Origin: Homarus americanus
Taxonomy: Eukaryota; Arthropoda; Malacostraca; Decapoda; Nephropidae
Direction: 5' to 3'
NCBI RefSeq assembly: GCF_018991925.1
Contig: NW_024748849.1
Span: forward strand, 488,501 to 552,500
Length of the DNA stretch: 64,000 bases
Shown here in pieces: positions 21,934-33,439 of this stretch. Every line of letters begins with the position of its first letter. Within the stretch, counting starts at the first letter, position 1. The position numbers and the translations under genes are program-made. The notes below the pieces were generated by a model. That model saw nothing but the letters and a program-made list of their open reading frames with translations, made no database searches and was not told where the DNA came from.

Positions 21934-22914
21934 CTAAGATGTGTGGACAGCCATATGCCCTTTCAAGGTTCCCTTTCTAGAAAAAATTTTCCCACACTCT
22001 GTACAAGAGAAATTATTCTTGCCAAGATGTAAAGCCATGTGTTCCTTCAGCTGAATTTTTGTACAATAACCTTCACCACATTCTTCACACTTGAATTTTT
22101 TTACTCCAGTATGTACTGCCAGAATGTGCTGCTTCATACTAACTTTGGTGTAGAAGTTTTTGCCACACTCTCCACACTTTAAGTCCTTATCACCAGTGTG
22201 CAAGACCATGTGGCGCTTAACACTGCTCTGGGTGTAAAACTGCTTCCCACACACTTCACACTGAAACCTCCTCTCTCTAGTGTGTTTAGCCATATGCTTA
22301 TGAAGAAAACTCTGTGTATAAAATCTCTTGCCACAAGTATCACACTGAAATATCTTCTCGCCCCTACAGTGTACAGACAACATGTGTTCCTTCAGATTAC
22401 CCTTCAATGAATAACTATTATCACACATCTCACACTTAAATATTTTCTCCTCAGCGTGGCTGGACATGTGGTTATCCAGCATACTCTTCTGGCTAAATCT
22501 CCCACCACAAACTTCACATAAAAAATTCTTCTCTCCAGTGTGTATGACTTTATGAACCAGCAGAGTCTTTTTCCTTTTAAAATATTTACCACATTCATCG
22601 CACTTAAACTTCCTCTTGTTGTTGTGTACCGCCATGTGATCCTCCAGTTTGCTCTTTCTGTGATAACTTTTGCCACACTCTTCACACCTAAAACTTTTCT
22701 CACGAGGGCGCACTGACATCTGCTGTGTCATATCACACATACTGTCAAAGCTTTCATCAAACCCCTCACATTTGATATCTTTCTCATCATTGTTCTCAGT
22801 CTTGCACAGATGAAACGGTAAATAGTCGTTACTGTAAAGAATTTCGCCACATTTCGTACACTCGGAATTGTTTTCATCAATGTACATAGCATTTTGATCC
22901 ATACAGTGAGCCAT
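21934..22914 (-). CDS. C2H2 zinc-finger protein, nine fingers, single exon (326 aa)
   Basis: An intact intronless frame; start context aaacATGG, stop TAG. Residues 1-70 include CTKCGEILYSNDYLPFHLC, a degenerate half finger. Nine classical C2H2 fingers follow to the C-terminus, from FRCEECGKSYHRKSKLEDH to FSCTECGKIFSRKGTLKGH, joined by seven-residue TGEK-like linkers (HTGEKNF, HTGDKDL; others diverged). Fingers 4 and 7 have an extra residue between the histidines (HMLSVH, HILAVH). The family usually binds DNA in the nucleus; targets cannot be named. There is no KRAB, BTB or ZAD domain within the exon. A 5' noncoding exon is possible. It may be a retrocopy or part of a lineage-specific expansion. 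Confidence 0.88.
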   Translation of the reverse strand: MAHCMDQNAMYIDENNSECTKCGEILYSNDYLPFHLCKTENNDEKDIKCEGFDESFDSMCDMTQQMSVRPREKSFRCEECGKSYHRKSKLEDHMAVHNNKRKFKCDECGKYFKRKKTLLVHKVIHTGEKNFLCEVCGGRFSQKSMLDNHMSSHAEEKIFKCEMCDNSYSLKGNLKEHMLSVHCRGEKIFQCDTCGKRFYTQSFLHKHMAKHTRERRFQCEVCGKQFYTQSSVKRHMVLHTGDKDLKCGECGKNFYTKVSMKQHILAVHTGVKKFKCEECGEGYCTKIQLKEHMALHLGKNNFSCTECGKIFSRKGTLKGHMAVHTS

Positions 22915-23309
22915 GTTTAATACCCTTTACTACACTGTACAGTTTAAGTAAGTCCTTCCTATCAGTACTATGTTTGGGTGTATAATATTCAGTGTCAAAC
23001 TTATCACCCTCTGCACGGATGAATTAATTTCTTTTCATGATTCTGTACTACATGCACTAGGTTCTTCACACAACTCGTCCGAGAAACCCTCACCACAAAT
23101 TATCTCGTCTCACCAGAATGCACAAGAAAACATAACCCTCTCGTGGTCTTTCAACGCAAATTGCGACGCTAAGCACCCCTTCTGCTCAGCCGTATCTCAC
23201 ACTGATAGCAACCCTCCTGTAAGCAGAAACTTGCCAGCCTCGTGGGATGGCAGATGCATCTTTAAAGGTGCAATTTGGGTCTGGATCGCTCTTCCCAATG
23301 TTTATTAAA

Positions 23310-25600
23310 ATGAAAAAACATTCCTGTTACCAACGCAACCTACGTCAAAAGACTGCGAGGGGGTGAGATTTCAAATCAAGGCCAAGAGTACCAGAGGTTT
23401 AACACAAATTTTTTCACTGAACTTTTCCTGTTAATGGACACAAGCACAAAAGGTCAGTAGGCACTCGAGTATCTTAATTTTGAAACAATGCAAAACTTGA
23501 GACAACACTTTACACTCCAACATTTCAAGAGTACAGTACAGTACTGTAATTGCATCAATATCACTTTACTCACATAAATCATTTTTATCTTTGTAATATT
23601 TCCCGTGTGCAAAATGTATTCTAATAGAAACACATCAAACCTTGTGACAATAATTACCACTGCAATATTTGACAAGTGAACAATCTTCTCATCTTAGGAT
23701 ATACTGTACTGTACTGTATTTTCAACATACTGTACAGGTATTACCAGTAATCTTTCATATTTCAAACTTAACACATGGTAATCTGTTAACATACTAACAC
23801 TGTATACCTTAATCATGTTTAACTATGTTCTCTGGAAAGTGTTCAGTAACCATCACATTGGCTTATTCTTTACCATAATTCTAAGGAACGGTTCTTGGCT
23901 GGTTCTGGCCGTTTCTGGCAGGGCAGTAACCCATAACAACACAACTGATGGATGTGACAGCATTAAACTTCCCAAAAGCCTTTATCTCTTGAAGCTACTG
24001 TATGACCTCTGTAGGTTATCATCTTTGGCTATGATGGCCTCTTGATGCTAAGATAAGTTCCTTCTCACACATCCACTGACAAGCTTTTATGTCTGAAATA
24101 AATTAGACTGTGTTAGGTTGCTGGAATGATCTTGGAATTCTCTACCAGTCACTTTTTTTCTCATAGGATCAAACTTCTATGGCCGTGGGTGACAAGCTGG
24201 GATAAACTTTCAATACTTGTTAGGGCCTGTGCTGTACTATGTATGGTATAAACATAGCCTGGGAACAATGTACCATACAGTAACCAATTACAACAACACA
24301 CAAACCAACTTGTCCCAATTCAACAATCTGAAGGAATAATTTTATGGGTTCAAAGTTGGTATGAAAAGAATTTTGAATCTTGTGTGCATTTGAGTAAGTT
24401 ATGAAGGTGTTTACAGTGTGTTTATGGGCCCTGAAATAAGGGTCATGTACAAAAAAATCAGGCAAGTTAGGAATTATATCCCTAATTTGCCTGTACATTA
24501 TATTAATTTCTCCAATAATCACAATTATTAAATTATCTGGGATGTAAACAAATGCAATACATCTCTCCAAATGCTCTAGCCCCTGTTGCACACAAAACTG
24601 CAGGGAGCTGTACATATGCCATTATAACATACTTCGATAATAGTGGAGGAGATGGCTAACACTCAAAGGAGTTTATAGGATTCATATTTTCCACAGGTGT
24701 TGTTTGAATAATAGCAAGTCATAAAAATGATACAACAAATTTTTCCTTTAGAGTTTTTCTATCCAAGATAATAAATCACCTGTAGTGGGCAGGGGATAAG
24801 AGATGAGGGAAAATATTGTATGGGGTAAAACGAGAAAACTGAAAATATGGAAGTAATTTCATGTCTACAGTAAGTGATTTGTAGACGAAGAAATAGCTTT
24901 TTTATCGTAAATATTCCACTAATATATCTCCTGTGGTGAAGCGTGTTCGCATTACCGCTTAAACTATAAATTTGCGATTCCGGTCTTTGTTAATATTTAT
25001 ACAAGTAATAACAGAGGCTCTCGTCGGGTGTTTTATTACCATAAATATTGGCTTGCTTGTCTTTTGTTTTAATTTTTATAGGATTCACTATCCTGGTTTT
25101 ACTGTTTATGGCCTGTGTAAATCCCCTTACTTTTTGTTTTTGCATAATTGGTTCTTGAACCTAGTCTATGTAAAAAGGATGAGATTCATATACTGTACTG
25201 TAGTTCAATTCAAATCCAATATCATGGGTTTGGATAAATTTCCAATTTCTTTAGAGTACCATTGGATTCTAAGTGAACTGTATGTTTGTACTGTATATTA
25301 ATTGGTCTTCATCAAGGAGGACTGAAGGAGAAGATAGCTATCTTGTTTTTCAATGGCATTTTTATTGTGTATTGTTCAGTATGGTATCACAAGTTATCTG
25401 TGTTTGTGGAGGATGAAGACCATCTCCAAGAGTTCATGTGTCAACAAGGACCAGTTGAGAGGATATTGAAGTGCTCAAATGTGGCACAGAGAAGAAATAC
25501 GGTGCCCGGTACTGTATGTGTTTCAGTGCAACAACCGATCGTACTCTCACGTCCAGTAAAGACCTACAAATATAAAATGCCGCTTCAAGAAAAGTGCTTT
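23310..25600. other. Intergenic, no gene recognised
   Basis: AT-rich DNA with TACAGTACTGTA-type palindromes at about 23,532 and 23,702. Frames at 24220-24615 (-), 24972-25301 (+) and 25286-25603 (+) show no domain and no splice support. Confidence 0.55.
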
Positions 25601-25619
25601 TAGTGGTAACTGACACCAA

Positions 25620-26760
25620 AGTAAGTACTTTCTGCTTAATATGTTGGGGGACCGGGGGGCAGTTAGGAAGTTAGGTAAGGTTATGTAAGTTTGGTTGGTA
25701 AAATTGATTAGGTCAGGTTCTGTGCATTGCCATTGAATTTTGAGAATTTTTGGTTGCAATCAATAGTTTAGACAAATCTGAGACACTTTTCTTCTATGAT
25801 GTATCTTTCACAAACACCAAGCCTAACCTCTGGCCCCCTGGACCCCCAGGCATATACAAGTCATTTCCGCAGAAAAGTCATAGAAGAAAGTTTCTTTGAA
25901 TTGGTAAATATTCGGTTTTATCCCTACCGTACCCTAACCTAACCTAATATTGCCACACACCTATCAGGCTGTTCATACAGTAGCCTAGGATGAGACGTCA
26001 CCGCCTTATACCGCCAAAGAAGACAAAGTTGTGCGGGCCTAGGCACCTCATATCTACCAAATGCAGCATTTGCACGAGAAATTATTATCCTATCAGAACT
26101 CACTGATAAAAATAGAGTAAACAAAGCAAAACAGATGACTCGTCCGCAGGTCAGTCGTCAATATTAACCCTTGCTTTTCATATCAACTAAGGTTAGGTTA
26201 GGTTAGGTTTAATTTAGAAATAACCACGTTTTAACCTATTTGGGTATTATTGCAGTTTCGGCCAAAACACAGCCGACTGTTTCAACCATCCCCAACCTTT
26301 AGATCTCCTTGCTTGGGGTATTTCTAATCCCATTTCTATCAGAGGGCAAAGAATAATAACTTCAGAAAAGAATTTTAAAGTTTTCCAGACTTTTACAACA
26401 GTCTATGGCCACTAGACTTCTAATTAGGGTAGATTGTACCGATGTGGGGGTTAGGTTAGGTTTGGTGAGTTTAAATTAAGTTAGGTTAGGTATTGTTACC
26501 TGGGGGGGATACACGGCCGACCTTTAGACCCCCTTACTTGGAGTATTTCTAAGCCCATTTCAACCCGAGGGCACAAAATAATGTCAGAAATAAAATTAAA
26601 AATTTAAAAAAAAATTTCGGGGGAAGGACTCTTAATTTCCCCCAGAAATAAAGTCCAATTCGATTAAATCACACCAAAATACACAAGATAAACTAATTTC
26701 TAATCTACTTGGGCATATTGGCCGAAACTGCAATTTTACCCACATTTGCACAAACTACAA
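25620..26760. repeat. TTAGG-type and duplicated repeat block
   Basis: GGTTAGGTTAGGTTAGG-type runs lie at 26190-26210, 26450-26490 and, inverted, near 25932-25950. A segment of about 57 bp (CCTTTAGAYCYCCTTRCTTG, then GTATTTCTAAKCCCATTT and GAGGGCAMARAATAAT) occurs near 26294-26352 and again near 26518-26573. ATTGCAGTTTCGGCC near 26250 recurs inverted near 26725. It looks like decayed foldback elements. Confidence 0.6.
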
Positions 26761-27360
26761 CAGTGTCCACTGTAAAAATAAAGCCGTGAAATTGTGGTGT
26801 TTTTATAATCGTTTTCTATGAAAAATCGGCGCAGATTAGTCATTAATAATTAGTCAAATTAATAACTAAATCCTAGAGCTTGATCTCTAAAGCATACAGT
26901 AATAAGCATCAACGGCTATGGTCCAATATTGGCTTTCTTGGGTTATCCAATGGTGAATCAATTTACACTATACCACTATTAGTTACCATGTCAACGAGTA
27001 TTAACACATTATGGTACATTACGTCTGCCTTTAACAGTGTACTGGTAGTGGTATTCTGAGCTCAACAAGATTCCCTTTCTCTAATTTTATACTTACTGAT
27101 TACTTTATGTAATGGTACTGGACACTTTAATAGACGCAATAAATGTGTATTCCAGTAATATGTCACAGTAAAGTAAGTAAATAGCACAGTAGAGACGAAA
27201 GTTGTCCAGCAGCCACTACTGTAAACAACATTACATTACACCTTCAGTCCTCCTCAACTGAGTTTCCTGGGCATCAGATGGAGACTTACAAGACGTTATA
27301 ATGATGAAGATTAGATTACATTTGATTAAAAGTGATAGATACATCTGATAAATTTGATAG

Positions 27361-29040
27361 ATTACACACACACACGTTATCATGGGGGACTTTAACTATG
27401 GCGACATCGACTCGAGAATGAGTTCACACCAAATGACTTAAATAACCCTGCTACTCTTTTTGTAGAAACTCTGAGAGATAATTTTCTGTTCAACATGTTA
27501 AGGACCCGGCGCATTACAGAGGGGAGCAAACGAGGGGGGGATGGTGGCCAAACTGGAACAAGTTGCCCCAGTTGGCACCAGCCACCATGTAATGTTGTCA
27601 TTCAGATTTAACTGTTACTTAGTTCACGACAAAATTAGCCAAGGTGCAAATATTACACGGGGAAATTACGACGGGATGAGGGGTATCCACTGACCTGACT
27701 CACTAAGGCATAAGAACGCAGACATTATGCTGAATATCAAAGTAATAAAGTGAACCATTTGATCGAAAAATATATACCCAAGACCAAACCCAGTGCCTCT
27801 ATCTAGGAATACAAGGAGACCCCTACACATGAACCATGCGGCGGTCGACAAAGTTAAGATGAAAACCCAGAAATTCAAGGCGTGGGTTAGGTCAAACGAT
27901 GAGCAGGACAGGAGGATGTATGCAAGAGCCAGGAACCAAGCAAAGTCAGTGTAGAAGGGCTGAAAAGGAGTTCCACAGGTTGGTTGCAAGCGCTGTAGTA
28001 CTGTCACCCCGTCTGGTCCCCGAGATATGCTAGGGACTGTCAGTTGGTTGAAAATGTTCAAAGGAGGGCCACCAGACTGGTGCCTGCACCTCAGCTACCC
28101 TGAGAGATTGGAGCGCCTAAACTTGCCTAGCTTATACTACAGAAGGGCAAGGGGCGACCTAACTGAGGTGTATAATCATCTCGAGGGGCACTACTCAATC
28201 GAGTGTCCTTATTAGGAGCTGGCGGACGCTCGCCCCACAAGGAGTCACAGCTCAAGATTGAAGAAGCCGCAGGTCCAGAAAACTGCGTAACAGAGACCCC
28301 AACGCCCAAGCGGCTAACGAGCCGATCAGTGGTGAAGAGGCTAAAGGTAAAGTAAAGCTGAAGGTTCATAAGAGTCCCGGCCCTGACATGGTGCATCCCG
28401 GAGCGCTAAGAGAGTTGTGCAAAGAGCTTGCCGAGACCCTGAAGATCCTGTTCTGTAAATGCCTAGATGAGCAAAAGGTCTCCAGTGATTGGAAAATGAC
28501 TTCTGCGAGTCCTATCTTCAAGAAGAGCGATCATTACTCCACGAATAACTATAGACCGGTGAGCCTGACCAGCAGAGTATGTAAAGTACTTGAGAGTATT
28601 ATAAGAAAGGCCATGATGGAACATCTACTACGAAACAACCTTGTAAGGGATTGCCAATACGGTTTTATGCCGGGACGCTCCTGCTTAACACAATTACTAC
28701 AGGTACTGGATGTTTGAACACAAATTCTGGAACAGAGTGGTAATATCGACAATATATACCTAGGCTTTGCCAAGGCTTTCGACAGCGTACCACATGAAAG
28801 GCTGAAAATTAAACTGGAAGAGTACAGGATTCGGGGAAATGTCCTAGTGTGGATCGGAGGCTTTCTTCGTGCAGTGTGTGGTGATCAATGGCACGATATC
28901 ACCTTGTGTACCCGTCACAAGCGGGGTACCACAGGGCAGTGTACTGCGCCCGCTGTTTGTTTGCTTCATAAATGACCTGCCTGACGCAGTACATTCCTCT
29001 ATACAAATGTCTGCGGATGACGTTATATAACTCTGGTACT
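27361..29040 (+). mobile_element. Degraded APE-type LINE (endonuclease + reverse transcriptase), rearranged
   Basis: From 27376 the frame reads VIMGDFNYGDIDS, the GDFN motif of the endonuclease of Jockey/CR1/I-like LINEs. Around 27,840-27,950 comes KMKTQKFKAWVRSNDEQDRR, then MYARARNQAKS. A C-terminal-type piece (LSYPERLERLNLPSLYYRRA, then RGDLTEVYNHLEG) sits at about 28085-28190, out of order. The RT follows from 28370: PIFKKS, NYRPVSLTSRVCKVLE, QYGFMPGRSCLTQLL, then shifted to FAKAFDSVPHERL and SGVPQGSVL, and SADDV where family members have F/Y-ADD. Stops, frameshifts and the misplaced tail show it is dead. Confidence 0.85.
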
Positions 29041-29325
29041 CTAATCGCCTCGTCCTTTGGGCTCTGGTCAGTCCCCAGTTGTTTTCAAGCTTCCCATTAA
29101 GGCTTGTAACAAGGTCAGAGGCCTGGCCTTCCCAGTATCTATCTGAATGCCTCACCACATGAAGACCACCTGAGAAGATTTTGTCTCTCGGGGTGTTCTA
29201 CTGATAATCGTAACATGTTAACTAATAAACTATTCTGTTAAATGTATTAGTCATCAAAACGTTTGGAATACTTTTACTTACTTTTATCCTCTTCACCACT
29301 GATCGGCTCGTTAGCCGCTTGGGCG
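28303..29325. repeat. Perfect 38-bp inverted repeat around the RT fragment
   Basis: 28303-28340 and 29288-29325 are exact reverse complements (38 of 38); they begin CGCCCAAGCGGCTAACGAGC and end GGTGAAGAGG. They are 3' ends of the SINE-like family also seen at 14.9, 18.5 and 38.4 kb, here in opposite orientations. Confidence 0.9.
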
Positions 29326-29339
29326 ACCGGTCACGTCTC

Positions 29340-30130
29340 CGTCACGTACTGTCGGCAAGTACCATAGTGAGTTTTTTCCCAGCTTAGAAAAGATGCCCCG
29401 CCCCCTCCTCAGAAGTTACAGCTGATTGGCTGTAGAAAACCTGTCCGATTTTGTCCTGAAGTAATGATGTATTTCTAAATGAGTTTATTCATAATCGTTG
29501 GGATGACCGTTTCTGACGAGAAAGATTTTTAGCTTAATTATATAAAGATACATACATTCATTATTTCAAACATAAGCACGTAGAATGTTTATCAGAAGTA
29601 TTATACATGAATTAGCTGTTAAACTCCGGTAGCAAATTTACGCTTTCGGAAGATGCATTTAATATATACTTATTTTTACCCACAGTACGGCGTACTAAGA
29701 CTAATTACTTATCAGTCAGATTACATTATGCAAAAACAAAATTTTTAAAGATCAGAATCACATTGAAATATTACACGACCGTCAGCAGAGGCGGGAAAAA
29801 TGACTGTGAACAACATATTTTTCTGATGTTCTGCCAGATTCCACACTCACGAGGTCATACATTATTTTCTTTTTAATATTATGAACAGCAGGTCACACTT
29901 AGACACGGTGAAGTCTTAGGTGATTATGAACGCCAATTTGGATGACATCTTTGTATGGCAGTTAACACGTTTGTTTGACGAGTCTTCTCTAGTTAGGGGA
30001 ACAAAATTATCGTGCGAACTTTGGGTATCCTGTCCCATGATTGGCTCTTACCACCATGAAAATGTTACTCGCCGATATAAACATTCAACAATAAACAAGG
30101 TATGTCAATAAACAAGGTACGGCTGAATGG
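29340..30130. other. No gene recognised
   Basis: AT-rich, with scattered CCAAT-type GATTGGCT (29410, 30038). A 63-codon frame at 29920 has no signature. Confidence 0.5.
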
Positions 30131-30139
30131 ATACAACGC

Positions 30140-30275
30140 TCACTACTTGTTCTAATTGCCGATGGTTCACGCCCTGCGAATCCCTAGTTCACCCAGCTGA
30201 GTATGAGCACCTTACTTTACAGTTAAGGAACGTGGAAGTTGCCGAGTGCAGTGACGGCCACAATGTCTCTTCGTA
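30140..30275 (+). mobile_element. SINE-like fragment
   Basis: GTTCACGCCCTGCGAATCCC, then GAGTGCAGTGACGGCCACAA and TGTCTCTTCG resemble 63650-63785 (GTTCGTGCCCCGGGA, GAGTGCAGTGCCGGCCACGA, TGCCTCCTGG). The first part is B-box-like. Two diverged copies of one short dispersed repeat. Confidence 0.5.
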
Positions 30276-30279
30276 TACC

Positions 30280-31340
30280 TATACCTTAATATTCTGGTGT
30301 TTTTTTTACGATATTAAGATCAATGTAATTCATACAATCGTGTACAAATAAATATAATTCATAAGAGAACAGACGACCGCCTGACAGATGGTGAGAATGA
30401 TAACTTACATCTAAGACAAATAAAGGAAGAGCTCAGACCCATGACATAACATCCCGTTGTGGCCGCACCAGGGAATTCATTTAAAATTGATAACATCTGA
30501 TGAACAAGGCATTAATAAACTATAATTGTTTTAATGTTTTATCGTGATGTAAAGGCCTGGGACTTAGGGATAGAAATCCCTTACCAGACTAATCAGGATC
30601 TTAATAAAGGAATGTCAAGGACCAACGTTTTCTGAGGAACAACAAACAACCGTTTGAGATTGACATCTCTTTACTATAAAAAATATAACACAAAACTCTG
30701 ACACCACTCAACAAACATCAAGTAACAATTACTGGAGTCAAACAATTAAGGCAGACAACAGTTAATGGAGTCAAACAATTAATGGAAGTAAACAATAAAA
30801 GGGAACAAACAATTAATGGGAGTCAACAACTGATAGAATCAAACAATGAACAGATATTTCCTAAGGCAGTGTCCCGGGAACAGGGTGATCCACACTCGGG
30901 GTAGGGAAGCGTCCATTCAACTCCATACTCGAGCGACGTCTTGAAATGGCAGGAGAACACAGGGACACAGACGGAATGAGATGAACTGACGGTCGTGGTA
31001 TGTGGTAGTGGTAGATGACCAGAAAATTGACAGTCGGTAAGTGAAGGTCTGGGGACAGCCCACGAGTCCAGGACCTATGATGAGATCACAGCCAGAATTT
31101 GACGAACAGCCGGGTAGCTAGATAGTGACTGTATGGCGGCTGGGGCGAATCTGCTGGTGACCCAGATAGTCGCTGTCGTTCTCACCTCTGTCCAAACGCC
31201 CCAAGTGTCGTCAGCACCAGCAAATGAGAGAGTTAGCAGAGGTAACGAGCAGGAAGATCGTTTCCGCCCTTACACGTGATTTCTGAGTTTTAATAACTGT
31301 TATGATATTCAATAATTAAAATCACGTGAAGATTATCTCA
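30280..31340. other. No gene recognised; possible LTR-like DNA
   Basis: Short repeats of GTCAAACAATTAATGG type at 30,735-30,850, then a GC-richer stretch (30,880-31,260) without an open frame. It could be a decayed LTR or leader; nothing decisive is visible. Confidence 0.35.
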
Positions 31341-31560
31341 CCAACAACACTCCCAGTTATTTCACCTGATGATTAAACTTCCTAACTCTGCCTGAGAGGG
31401 TTAGGTTAAAGTAGGGTAGATAAGGTTACGTTACGTTAGGTTACGTTACGCTACGTTACCAGTTTGGGTTACGCTAGGTTAGGTTGGTTAATATCAAGGT
31501 GAAATAAACTAAGTGCTATAATCATCAGGTAACCCAATAGTTACCCTGATACATAAGATT
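31300..31560. repeat. Foldback element with internal TTAGG-like core
   Basis: The left arm TTATTTCACCTGATGATTAA (31,354) faces GGTGAAATAA...ATCATCAGGT (31,499-31,531). Between them lie GGTTAGG and GGTTACGTTACG repeats. The left half recurs at 63,150-63,235. Confidence 0.6.
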
Positions 31561-32239
31561 TACTGCAAAAATAATCAAAATCTTAGTTCCCAGATGATCA
31601 CGAATATTGAAGCTGTAAACTTGTTTTGAACTTGACGTTAACATGTTCCAAACTTGTTACACACGCCATCAGATATTCCTCAGCCAAGTGAAAGCTGGAT
31701 TTACGCCATGAATAATTTATTTCAGAGCTTCTCGGCCCCCGTCCCAAGTGGTGATTGACTCGTCAGTGTACTGTACAGTGTAACCCTTGTCGACCCAACC
31801 TGTAAGGAATGGATTTGTTCAGTCAGTGTGGTGGTTGGGATGTGAACGTGGAACTGGTGGAAAGCCAATCGAGGGTTCACACTGCCTATGACACACCTTC
31901 ATTGCCACTTCCACTTTCCATGGTGTCAAATGATGGTGTCAAATGATGGTGCCAAATGATGTGTATAGTGTCAAGTGTATTCTATGGTTTATAATATTAA
32001 AAGAATAGTTTACGTAGCAAGAGCTGGTGAATGTCAGCTAGGAGGAGGAGTATGATACAGGGTTAGTGTCAGTTAGGAGGAGGAGGAGGAGAGGGTTACA
32101 GGGTTTAAGTTGTCAGCTGGGAGGAGAGGAAGGAGGTTGCCTAATATCAGTTTTGGTTCAGCGCTGACAGATTTCATTCCAACTTCCGCCTCACAGTTTG
32201 CATACAGATCCAAGAGTGATATATGAACCGGCTGCCCAA

Positions 32240-32585
32240 CTCTCCAACCTAACCTAACCTAACCCAACTTAACCTAACCAAGCTCTCCAACCTAACCTAA
32301 CCTAACCCAACTTAACCTAACCAAGCTCTCCAACCTAACCTATCCCAACCTAACCTATCCCAAACCTGACCTATCCAAACCTCAACTACCCTAACCTGCG
32401 CCAACTCGTGTAACCTAACCTAACGTAACCTAACCTAACCTGACCTAACCTAACCTGCGCCAACTCGTGTGACCTAACCTAACCAAACCTAACCTAACCT
32501 GCGCCAACTCGTGTGACCTAACCTAACCAAACCTAACCTAACCTAACCTGCGCCAACTCGTGTGACCTAACGTAACCTCAGTTCG
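32240..32585. repeat. Interstitial CCTAA telomere-type repeats with a higher-order unit
   Basis: Many CCTAACCTAACCTAACC blocks (complement TTAGG, the arthropod telomere unit), broken at regular intervals by TGCGCCAACTCGTGTGACC, which occurs four times with small changes. An internal array, not a chromosome end. Confidence 0.85.
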
Positions 32586-32699
32586 ACGCTATTTGCTAAG
32601 AAGAAAATAATCTAGACGCGGTATACAGAATTTACATATTTGTTTTCTTAATTAATTACACCCAAGAGAAACATATGTTTAAAACCTACAAACACAAAA

Positions 32700-32960
32700 G
32701 ATATAACAATAAAATGCCACACTGCTCTCGCTTCCAGAGTAATTAAAATATGTCTCACGAAGCAGCAAACAACACAACAACAGCGTCACTTGAGGGTTCA
32801 GCCACACATGAACACAACAACCACCAGCTTTCACGTCTTGGCGGAACAAGACAACGGCACATAACGGCACGAGTTACACATATTATTAAGGTCTTGGAGA
32901 TCGGCGTCTGAGAAGAGTGTACCAAGACCAGACACTTGTCACTCTTCTTGATTGTGTATA
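32700..32960. other. No gene recognised
   Basis: A 63-codon minus frame (32679-32870) has no signature; the stretch precedes the GT microsatellite at 32961. Confidence 0.4.
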
Positions 32961-33064
32961 ATGTGTGTGTGTGTGTGTGTGTGATATGTATGTGTGTGTG
33001 TGTGATATGTATGTGTGTGTGTGTGTGTGTGTGTGTGATATGTATGTGTGTGTGCGTGTGTGTG
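32961..33064. repeat. (GT)n / GATATGTAT compound microsatellite
   Basis: GT runs are interrupted three times by GATATGTATG, showing duplication of a compound unit. Confidence 0.95.
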
Positions 33065-33430
33065 GATAGTCTTAAGACAAACCTGAAAAAGTGTCATATC
33101 GACCCTCTCACCTGGAAGACAATTACTTCACACTTTAACGCTTGGAGGAGCAACATACAAGAAGGAGTTAATACTTTCGAGTTACCCCGACTGCTTACCT
33201 AGGCAGACAAGCGCCAGCGCCGGAGAGACGCTGCCGCAGCCCCTCCCCCACTAGATGTAGCCCCCCACACGTGCAACATCTGCGGCCAGCCCCGTCAGTC
33301 CCGTACCGACCTCTTTAGTCTTAGAACTCACCAACAACGTGACATCTTTAATAACTCCTATCAATGTATCATAGCTGGATGATCGTCATACTCGATTCCG
33401 AGTGACAGCAAAGTAAGTAGAGTGTGTGTG
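33062..33430 (+). mobile_element. LINE ORF2 C-terminal remnant with zinc finger
   Basis: Frame 1 reads DSLKTNLKKCHIDPLTWKT, then FNAWRSNIQEGVNTFE; after a shift come ADKRQRRRDAAAAPPP and HTCNICGQPRQSRTDLFSLR. This is the tail of a non-LTR element ORF (KDSLK...IDPNTWE...WR..V..G...FE...A..KR...C..CG...RIGL.SH). It is broken by a stop and a frameshift. Confidence 0.75.
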
Positions 33431-33439
33431 TGTGTGCAA

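Noticed and set aside
22970..23308. Plus-strand frame divergent from the zinc-finger gene (112 codons)
   Set aside because: No domain and poor start context; probably the 5' flank of the minus-strand gene.
24220..24615. 131-codon minus frame
   Set aside because: Hydrophobic AT-driven composition, no domain I recognise, and no splice or promoter support.
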